Source: Nonomuraea thailandensis (GTDB lineage: Bacteria; Actinomycetota; Actinomycetes; Streptosporangiales; Streptosporangiaceae). From it: a stretch of DNA of 64,000 nt. Positions within the stretch are counted from its first letter, which is position 1. Each line of letters begins with the position of its first letter. This document shows, in pieces, positions 54,367-60,721 of the stretch. The stretch covers positions 7,833,501-7,897,500 of the forward strand of contig NZ_JAMZEB010000002.1 in assembly GCF_024172165.1 (NCBI RefSeq), given 5' to 3'. The position numbers and the translations under genes are program-made. A model generated the notes under the pieces. The model did not search any database, was not told where the DNA came from, and saw only the letters and a list, made by a program, of their open reading frames with translations.

Positions 54367-55457
54367 CGCGGCAGCCCCAGGACCCTCTCGGCGACGATGT
54401 TGCGCTGGATCTCGTTCGTGCCCGCGTAGATCGGGCCGGCCAGCGAGAACAGGAACCCGTCCAGCCAGTCCTCCGCGCGGTCCCCCAGCAGTTCCAGGGC
54501 CAGCGCGTGCATGCGCAGATCGAGCTCGGACCAGAAGATCTTCCCCAGGCTGGCGGCGGGCCCGATCTCCTCCCCCGCCATGATGCGCCGCGCCGTCCCG
54601 AAGGTGTGCAACTGGTACGCCTCCGCCTCCACCCGGCACCTGGCGGCGCGGTCGGCGAGCGCCGGGTCCGCGTCGCGGGCCAGCTCGGCGAGCCGGTCGG
54701 CGGTGGCCAGGAAGCGGCCGGGGCTGCGCAGGGTCAGGCCGCGCTCGGAGGAGGTGGTGGCCATCGCGATCCGCCAGCCCTCGCCCACCTCGCCGAGCAC
54801 CATCGAGTCCGGCGTGAACACCCCGTCGAAGCGCAGCTCGGCGAAGCCGGGCAGCCCGTCGAGCTGCGCGATCGGGCGGACGGCGACGTCGGTCAGGGGG
54901 AACATGAAGTACGTCAGCCCCTTGTGCCGCGCCCCGGAGGTGCGGAAGAGGCCGAAGCCGTGGGTGGCGAAGGCGGCCCGGGAGCTCCACGTCTTGTGCC
55001 CGTACAGCCGCCAGCCGCCGGGGCAGGGCTCTGCGCGGGAGGTCAGGGCGGCCAGGTCGCTGCCGGCCTCGGGCTCGGACCACGCCTGCGCCCACACGTC
55101 GTCGCCCCTGGCCATCCTGGGCAGCAGGCGCTCGCGCTGCTCGGGAGTGCCGTGGCGCATGAGGGAGGGGGCGAGCAGGAAGATGCCGTTCTGGGTGACG
55201 CGGGCGGGGCAGCCGGCGGCCCAGTACTCCTCCTCGAAGATCAGCCAGTCGATGAGGGAGGCGCCGCGCCCGCCGTACTCCTCGGGCCAGGAGACGGCGG
55301 ACAGCCGCGCGCCCGCCAGCTCCGCCTCCCAGGCGCGGTGCGCCGCGAAGCCCTGCGCGGTGTCCATGGACGGGAGCGGCGGCGGCTTGTGCCCGGCCAG
55401 CCAGTCGCGAACCTCCAGCCGGAAGGCCCGCTCGGCCGGGGAGAAGTCGAGATCCAC
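54363..55457 (-). CDS. Acyl-CoA dehydrogenase, full-length (alpha-like) subunit
   Basis: From the GTG at 55457 the product has 364 residues: ACAD N-domain (LDFSPAERAFRLEVRDWLAG), substrate/FAD region AWSEPEAGSDLAALTSRAE and C-terminal IYAGTNEIQRNIVAERVLGL. The position of the usual YEG Glu is Ala (YAGT), as in FadE26/28-type enzymes, which place the base elsewhere. TAGGTT lies 7 nt before the GTG, so a leaderless start within operator F is predicted. First gene of the operon, coupled to its short partner. Confidence 0.88.
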   Translation of the reverse strand: MDLDFSPAERAFRLEVRDWLAGHKPPPLPSMDTAQGFAAHRAWEAELAGARLSAVSWPEEYGGRGASLIDWLIFEEEYWAAGCPARVTQNGIFLLAPSLMRHGTPEQRERLLPRMARGDDVWAQAWSEPEAGSDLAALTSRAEPCPGGWRLYGHKTWSSRAAFATHGFGLFRTSGARHKGLTYFMFPLTDVAVRPIAQLDGLPGFAELRFDGVFTPDSMVLGEVGEGWRIAMATTSSERGLTLRSPGRFLATADRLAELARDADPALADRAARCRVEAEAYQLHTFGTARRIMAGEEIGPAASLGKIFWSELDLRMHALALELLGDRAEDWLDGFLFSLAGPIYAGTNEIQRNIVAERVLGLPR

Positions 55458-55462
55458 ATCTA

Positions 55463-55493
55463 CCAACCTAGCGCACGCTTGGTATCGCGGCCA
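55463..55493 (-). promoter_or_regulatory. Operator site F with promoter of the ACAD/LLM operon
   Basis: Minus-strand CCAAGCGTGCGCTAGGTTGG (55463-55482) is 19/20 identical to site E. TGGCCG (55488-55493) and TAGGTT (55465-55470) are 17 nt apart, so the operator covers spacer and -10. It also lies about 30 bp before the divergent PucR-type gene. Confidence 0.78.
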
Positions 55494-55496
55494 GGC

Positions 55497-55502
55497 TAGT
55501 GT
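55497..55502 (+). promoter_or_regulatory. -10 hexamer for leaderless PucR-type regulator
   Basis: TAGTGT lies exactly 7 nt before the GTG at 55510, with no ribosome-binding site. No strong -35 is seen; operator F is about 15 bp further upstream and could affect this promoter too. Confidence 0.45.
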
Positions 55503-55509
55503 GGACCTC

Positions 55510-56547
55510 GTGCAGGGACTGCTGCTGCGGCTCTCCACGCTCGACGCCGACGCGGAGAGCGCGGTGCGGGTCATCGCCTACTTCGACTCGCTGCTGCGCG
55601 ACCACGTGAGCGTGCCGGTGCTGCTCAAGGCCACGGCCCGGCTGACACAGTGCCCGGTCGGCCTCCTCGACGCCGCCACCGGCCGGCGCACCCGCGTCCG
55701 CGCCGACGGCTCGGCCGACACGCCGGCCGTCCCCTCCTCCGCGCGCGAGCTCAGCTCCGGCCTCGGCGCCGTCTGGATGGAACGCGAAGGGCCCGCGCAC
55801 GGGCTCGACGAGATCGTGCTCGAACGCTACGCCGCGGCGGCCGAGGTCACCCTCGAACGCGCCGCCGCCCTCGCCCGCACGGGGCAGGACCCCGCCCTGG
55901 TCGAGCTGGTCCTGTCGGACGGGACCGGCGAGGCCGAGCGCGCCCGCGCCCTGCGCCTGCTCGGCCTCGACCCGGCCACGCCGCTGCAGGCCCTGGCCAT
56001 CGCGCTGCCCGACCAGGGGCTGGCCGCGGGGCTGCGGGCGATGGGCCACCACGTGCGCGCCGCCACGATCGGCGACACGGCGGCCGTCCTGGTCGCGACC
56101 CCCCTGGAGGCCGGGCTGCCCGGCATCTCCAGGGCCGGCATCGGCCCCGAGGTGCCCGGCGCACGGGCGGCCGAGTCGTGGGCCGGCGCCCGCACCGCGC
56201 TGCGGTTCACCGGCCCGCACGACCGGGTGCTGCGCTGGTCGGAGCTGGGCGCGCTGGCCCTGTTCGCCGACCTGCCCGAGCAGGCGATCGCGGGCCTGCC
56301 CGACGTCCGGGCGATGTCCCGGCTGGGCGAGGAGTCGCTGCTCGCGGTGCGCTCCCTGTGCCTGGCCGGGTCGATCCGGGGCGCGGCCCAGGCCGTCCAC
56401 CTGCACCACAGCTCGCTGGCCGCCCGCATCGCCCGCGCGGAGTCCGCGCTGGGCTTCTCGCTGGGCGACCAGCCGGGGCGCATGCGCGCCCACCTGGCCC
56501 TGGCGTTGGTCCGGCTGCTGGCGAACCGGACCGAGAGCCCCGGCTAG
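55510..56547 (+). CDS. PucR/CdaR-type helix-turn-helix regulator
   Basis: From the GTG at 55510 (GTG 55501 also in frame) the product has 345 residues. The centre is a GGDEF-like/PucR sensor region (LVELVLSDGTGEAERARALR, LGLDPATPLQALAIALPD), and the C-terminus is the PucR-type HTH (LAGSIRGAAQAVHLHHSSLA, ARIARAESALGFSLGD). Such proteins usually activate or repress catabolic genes in response to a pathway intermediate. Divergent from the ACAD operon across operator F, so a local regulator of that operon is plausible. Confidence 0.83.
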   Translation: MQGLLLRLSTLDADAESAVRVIAYFDSLLRDHVSVPVLLKATARLTQCPVGLLDAATGRRTRVRADGSADTPAVPSSARELSSGLGAVWMEREGPAHGLDEIVLERYAAAAEVTLERAAALARTGQDPALVELVLSDGTGEAERARALRLLGLDPATPLQALAIALPDQGLAAGLRAMGHHVRAATIGDTAAVLVATPLEAGLPGISRAGIGPEVPGARAAESWAGARTALRFTGPHDRVLRWSELGALALFADLPEQAIAGLPDVRAMSRLGEESLLAVRSLCLAGSIRGAAQAVHLHHSSLAARIARAESALGFSLGDQPGRMRAHLALALVRLLANRTESPG

Positions 56548-56554
56548 AGCGCGG

Positions 56555-57514
56555 CTAGAGCCCGAACGCCCGCCTGAGCGCCGCCTCACGGGCCTGCCGC
56601 GCCCTGACGCTCAGCGCCGCGCCGGGCACCAGCATGTCGAACCCGTGGAAGGCCCCCGGATACAGGTGGAACTCGGTCGACACCCCGGCCTGCGCCAGCC
56701 GCAGCGCGTAGCCGGCGCACTCGTCCCTGAACACCTCCAGCTCCCCCACGTCCACGAACGCCGGGGGCAGCCCCGACAGGTCGGTGGCACGGGCCGGAGC
56801 CGCGTACACGGGCACGTCGCCGGTGCCGATCCGGTCGCCGAGCAGCGCCGTCCAGCCGAAGAGGTTGGCCTGCCTGTCCCACACCACGGCCTCGGCGAAC
56901 TCGTGGCTGGACGGCGTGGTGTTGCGGTCGTCCAGCATCGGGCAGACGAGGAGCTGGAAGGCCACGTCGGGCCCGCCCCTGTCCCTGGCCAGCAGCACGG
57001 TCCCGGCGGCCAGCCCGCCGCCCGCGCTGGCGCCGCCCACGGCCAGCCTGCTCACGTCGATGCCCAGCTCGGCGGCGTTCTTGGCGGTCCAGACGAGGCC
57101 GGCGTAGCAGTCCTCGACGGGGGCCGGGTGCGGGTGCTCGGGCGCGAGGCGGTAGTCCACGGAGACCACGACCACGCCGAGCCGCTCGACGTACTCGATC
57201 ATCGGCCCGTCGTCACCCTCGGGCATGCCCATGACCATGCCGCCGCCGTGGATCCAGTAGAGCGCCGGCCGGTCCTCCCCGGGCTCCTCCGGCTGGTAGA
57301 CGCGTACCCGGAGGTCGGGCGCCCCCTCGGGCCCCGGGATCATGCGGTTCTCGATCGAGATCCGCGTGTCCGGCGCGGGCGCGGCGGCCATCATCGCGTT
57401 GACCTGCGCCCGCGCTCCGGGCAGGTCCGCGAACACCGCGGACATGTCGCCGGGCGGCATCGGGAACTGCTCGATCCCGGCACGCAGCTCCGGATCCAGG
57501 TTGGGGTGGGCCAT
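56555..57514 (-). CDS. Alpha/beta hydrolase of the hormone-sensitive-lipase family
   Basis: From the ATG at 57514 (GAAGGAA upstream) the product has 319 residues with the HSL oxyanion motif HGGG (89-92), the nucleophile motif GGASAGG (Ser163) and C-terminal Asp/His in the VDVGELEVFRDE and GAFHGFD segments. It should hydrolyse carboxylic esters. It converges on the PucR-type gene with a 7-bp gap. Relation to the CoA operons is likely but unproven; no six-site operator precedes it. Confidence 0.9.
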   Translation of the reverse strand: MAHPNLDPELRAGIEQFPMPPGDMSAVFADLPGARAQVNAMMAAAPAPDTRISIENRMIPGPEGAPDLRVRVYQPEEPGEDRPALYWIHGGGMVMGMPEGDDGPMIEYVERLGVVVVSVDYRLAPEHPHPAPVEDCYAGLVWTAKNAAELGIDVSRLAVGGASAGGGLAAGTVLLARDRGGPDVAFQLLVCPMLDDRNTTPSSHEFAEAVVWDRQANLFGWTALLGDRIGTGDVPVYAAPARATDLSGLPPAFVDVGELEVFRDECAGYALRLAQAGVSTEFHLYPGAFHGFDMLVPGAALSVRARQAREAALRRAFGL

Positions 57515-57608
57515 GGAGGTTCCTTCCGTGGGGGCGGTGGTGCTACCCCTTGATAGTCGAAGCCCGCACCTCCGGCGCACAACCGCCATCCGGCGGCGAT
57601 TGCCCGGC

Positions 57609-58277
57609 TCAGACCCGACGTTCGGCGAGCAGCTCGACGACCCGCTCGGCCAGGGGCGCGGCGCTGGCCGGGTTCTGCCCGGTGGCCAGGCGGCCGTCCA
57701 CCACCACCCGGGGCTGCCAGTTCTCGCCGGGCTCGTGCTCGGCGCCCCGCGCGACCAGGGCGTCCGCCAGCAGGAACGGCACCACGCCCGCCACGCCGCG
57801 CAGCTCCTCCTCGGCGTTGGTGAAGGCCGCCACCCGCTTGCCCGCCACCAGGTGCGACCCGTCGGACAACGTCAGGTTCACCAGCGCCGACGGGCCGTGG
57901 CAGACGGCCGCCACGACGCCGCCCCGCTCGTACACCTCGCGGCCGATCCTGATCACGTCGGGGTCGTCCGGGAAGTCCCACATGGTGCCGTGGCCGCCGG
58001 CGTAGAGCACGGCGTCGTAGCGGGAGGCGTCCACGTCGGCCAGGCGGGCGGTGTCGCGCTGCTCGGGGGAGGCGACGAAGGCGACCTGGGCGGGGTCGGC
58101 GGGGTCGTAGCCGTCCTGGGGCGGCTCGCCGCCCCGCACGCTGGCGACGTCCACGTCGAAGCCGGCCTTGCGGAAGATCTCCCACGGGTGGGCGGCCTCG
58201 GGCACGTAGTACCCGGTCCGCTCCACGCCTCCGAGGTCGTCATGGCTGGTCAGAGCTATCAGTACGCGCTTGGTCAT
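57609..58277 (-). CDS. DJ-1/PfpI-family (Hsp31-like) protein
   Basis: The 222-residue protein has the DJ-1 fold with nucleophile Cys126 in AAVCHGPSALVNL, an acidic helper in YYVPEAAHPWEIF and the LYAGGHGTMWDFPDD segment of the Hsp31/HchA branch. Family members are glyoxalase III-type or protein-repair enzymes. Divergent from a LysR gene across 72 bp that contain a direct repeat, so it is probably that regulator's target. Confidence 0.87.
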   Translation of the reverse strand: MTKRVLIALTSHDDLGGVERTGYYVPEAAHPWEIFRKAGFDVDVASVRGGEPPQDGYDPADPAQVAFVASPEQRDTARLADVDASRYDAVLYAGGHGTMWDFPDDPDVIRIGREVYERGGVVAAVCHGPSALVNLTLSDGSHLVAGKRVAAFTNAEEELRGVAGVVPFLLADALVARGAEHEPGENWQPRVVVDGRLATGQNPASAAPLAERVVELLAERRV

Positions 58278-58297
58278 GCGCCCAGGATGCCTCCGGC

Positions 58298-58340
58298 GAG
58301 CCATCAGCAACAAATAACGAAAGATGCCATGAGCCATCAG
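58298..58340. promoter_or_regulatory. GAGCCATCAG direct repeat between DJ-1-like and LysR genes
   Basis: GAGCCATCAG occurs at 58298-58307 and 58331-58340, 33 bp apart (about three helical turns), in the AT-richer gap between the divergent genes. It may be the LysR binding region; the second copy falls inside a possible longer LysR reading frame. Confidence 0.4.
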
Positions 58341-58349
58341 AATAGTGAT

Positions 58350-59204
58350 ATGTCGCCTCTCTCGCTGGACCTGCTGCGCACCTTCCTGGCCGTCCACCGG
58401 ACCGGCTCCATCACCGCGGCCGCACAGACGCTCGGCCTTTCGCAGCCCGCCGTGACCGCGCAGGTCAAGACGCTGGAGTCGACGCTGGACCGGCCGCTGT
58501 TCGACCGCCTGCCGCGCGGGGTCGCGCCCACGCCCGCCGCCGACGAGCTGGCCCGCCGGGTCGCGCCGGGGCTCGACGCGCTGGACGAGGTGGTGGCCGC
58601 GGAGCTGCCCTCCGGCGAGGCCGTGCACCTGGGCGGGCCCGCCGAGTTCCTGAGCGAGGTGGTCATGCCGATGCTGGCCCCGCTCGTGCGTGACGGGCTG
58701 CGGCTGCGCGTCACGCTGGGGCTGTCCGACGACCTCCTGCACGACCTGGCGGCCGGGCGGCTGGACCTCGTGCTGTCCACGATCCGGCCCCGGCTGCGCG
58801 GCGTGCAGTCCGACCCGGTGTACGACGAGGAGTTCCTGCTGGTCGCCGCCCCGGGGGTGGGGCCGTCAGAGCCCCTGGTCGCCTACGCCGAGGACCTGCC
58901 GATCGTGCGGCGCTACTGGCGCAGCGTGTACGGCCGCCGCCCGTCGATGGCGGCCCAGGTCGTCATGCCGGACCTGCGCGGCGTGCTGAGCGCGGTCCGC
59001 GCGGGCATGGGCGTGTCGGTGCTGCCCGCGTACCTGTGCCGGCGCGACCTGGCGGCGGGCACGCTCGTGACGCTGGCCGAGCCCGAGGAGCCGCCGATCA
59101 ACACCGGCCATCTCGCGGTACGCTCCGGCGCGCAGGCCAGGCCCGCGGTGGCCCGCGTACGCGAGCACCTGGTGCGGGAGCTGCGGGCCGCCGCGTCGTT
59201 CTAG
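58350..59204 (+). CDS. LysR-family transcriptional regulator
   Basis: From the ATG at 58350 the product has 284 residues: HTH AVHRTGSITAAAQTLGLSQP, then AVTAQVKTLESTLDRPLFDR, and an effector domain of usual size. An ATG at 58329 is in frame and would add seven residues. It is divergent from the DJ-1-like gene and followed by a dienelactone hydrolase 42 bp later. The effector is unknown; a reactive carbonyl or oxidant would fit the neighbour. Confidence 0.88.
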   Translation: MSPLSLDLLRTFLAVHRTGSITAAAQTLGLSQPAVTAQVKTLESTLDRPLFDRLPRGVAPTPAADELARRVAPGLDALDEVVAAELPSGEAVHLGGPAEFLSEVVMPMLAPLVRDGLRLRVTLGLSDDLLHDLAAGRLDLVLSTIRPRLRGVQSDPVYDEEFLLVAAPGVGPSEPLVAYAEDLPIVRRYWRSVYGRRPSMAAQVVMPDLRGVLSAVRAGMGVSVLPAYLCRRDLAAGTLVTLAEPEEPPINTGHLAVRSGAQARPAVARVREHLVRELRAAASF

Positions 59205-59246
59205 CCTCCCCGGGGGCCGCCTGGATAGGGCGGGCCGCGCGGGGGC

Positions 59247-59987
59247 ATGCTGATGCGCATGTGCCATTCCACCGACAGCAGGCCGCCCGCACCGCCCGTC
59301 CAGGGCGAGGTGGCCGCACACGAGCAGATCGAGCTGACCGCCGCCGACGGCAACCGTCTCCTCGCCTACCGGGCCGAGCCCGCCGAGCCGAACGGCCGCT
59401 CCATGGTCATCCTGCCCGACGTGCGCGGCCTGCACCCCTTCTACCGGGACCTGGCCCGGCGCTTCGCCGAGGCGGGGTTCCGCACGATCGCGATCGACTA
59501 CTTCGGCCGCACCGCGGGCCTGGGCGACCGCGGCGACGACTTCGACTTCATGACGCACGTCAAGCAGATCACCCTGGAGGGCGCGCGGGCCGACGCCCGG
59601 GCCGCGGCCGAGGCGCTGGGCGGCCCGGTGTTCACGACGGGCTTCTGCATGGGCGGCGCCCTGTCCTGGTGGCTGGCCGCCGGAGGCAACGGCCTGTCGG
59701 GCGGCATCGGCTTCTACGGCGCGCTGCGCTTCATCGAGGAGCCGGAGTCGGGGCCCGGCGCGCCGCTGCTCCTGCTGCGGGCCGGGGCCGACACGGCGTC
59801 CACGCCCGAGCAGTTCGCCGCGTACGAGGCCGCGCTCGACCGGGTGGGCACCGAGCACGAGACGCACGTCTACGAGGGCGCCCCGCACTCGTTCTTCGAC
59901 CGCAGCTACGGCGAGTGGGCCGACGCCTGCCAGGACGCCTGGCGCCGCATCCTGTCCTTCACCGAGCGGCACGCTCAACCCAGATAG
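59247..59987 (+). CDS. Dienelactone hydrolase family protein
   Basis: The 246-residue alpha/beta hydrolase has the DLH nucleophile motif TGFCMGGALS (Cys134), an acid in LRAGADTASTPEQF and the His in EGAPHSFFDRSYGEWAD. DLH enzymes open lactones or hydrolyse related esters in aromatic degradation; this one has no ring-cleavage genes beside it. ATG 59247 or 59259 could be the start. The 3' end overlaps the convergent Liv ATPase gene by 13 bp. Confidence 0.87.
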   Translation: MLMRMCHSTDSRPPAPPVQGEVAAHEQIELTAADGNRLLAYRAEPAEPNGRSMVILPDVRGLHPFYRDLARRFAEAGFRTIAIDYFGRTAGLGDRGDDFDFMTHVKQITLEGARADARAAAEALGGPVFTTGFCMGGALSWWLAAGGNGLSGGIGFYGALRFIEEPESGPGAPLLLLRAGADTASTPEQFAAYEAALDRVGTEHETHVYEGAPHSFFDRSYGEWADACQDAWRRILSFTERHAQPR

Positions 59988-60721
59988 GCGGCCCTGACGA
60001 CCGGGTCCTCCCGGATCTCGGCGGGCGTGCCGGTGGCGATGACCTTGCCGAGGTCCAGCACGACGATCCGGTCGCAGGTGTCCATCACGAACCCCATGTC
60101 GTGCTCGACCAGCAGCACGGTCGTGTCCAACGCCCTGACGACCTCGCCCAGGCGGGCGCTCTGCCCGCTGTCCAGCCCGGAGGTGGGCTCGTCGAGCAGC
60201 AGCACGCGGGGCCGGTCGGCCAGGGCCCTGGCCAGCTCGACGAGCCGGCGCCGGCCGACGGGGAGCGCGGCGGCGTAGGCGTCGCGCAGCTCGGCGAGCC
60301 CGCACAGCTCCAGCACCTCGGCCACCCGCTCCTGCCGCTCGCGCTCCAGCCGCCGCCGGGCCGGCCAGCCGACCAGGTCGGCGGCGAGCCCGCCCCCGCC
60401 GCCGTGCCAGTCGAGCGCGGCCAGCACGTTCGCGGCCACGGTGAGCCGGCCGAAGACCTGGGTGCGCTGGAACGTGCGGCGCAGCCCCGCCCTGGCCCGC
60501 CTGACCGCCGGCATCCCCGTGACGTCACGGCCGTCGAGGCGGACCCGGCCCTCGTCCGGCCTGCGCAGCCCCGAGACCACGTCGAACAGCGTGGTCTTGC
60601 CGGCCCCGTTCGGCCCGATCACCCCGCACACGAGGCCGCGCCCGACCTCGAACGTCACCCCGTCCAGCGCCCTGACCCCACCGAACGCCACCGAAACGCC
60701 GTCCACGGCCAGCACGGTCAT
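59975..60721 (-). CDS. Branched-chain-type ABC importer ATPase, LivG-like
   Basis: The 248-residue ATPase has Walker A GPNGAGKTT, the LivG-type signature ALPVGRRRLVELARAL, Walker B VLLLDEPTSGLD and the H-loop LLVEHDM. It energises the importer with the fused permease-ATPase upstream; its start overlaps that gene's stop (ATGA). The Liv/HAAT family moves amino acids, amides, urea or aromatic acids. Confidence 0.92.
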   Translation of the reverse strand: MTVLAVDGVSVAFGGVRALDGVTFEVGRGLVCGVIGPNGAGKTTLFDVVSGLRRPDEGRVRLDGRDVTGMPAVRRARAGLRRTFQRTQVFGRLTVAANVLAALDWHGGGGGLAADLVGWPARRRLERERQERVAEVLELCGLAELRDAYAAALPVGRRRLVELARALADRPRVLLLDEPTSGLDSGQSARLGEVVRALDTTVLLVEHDMGFVMDTCDRIVVLDLGKVIATGTPAEIREDPVVRAAYLG

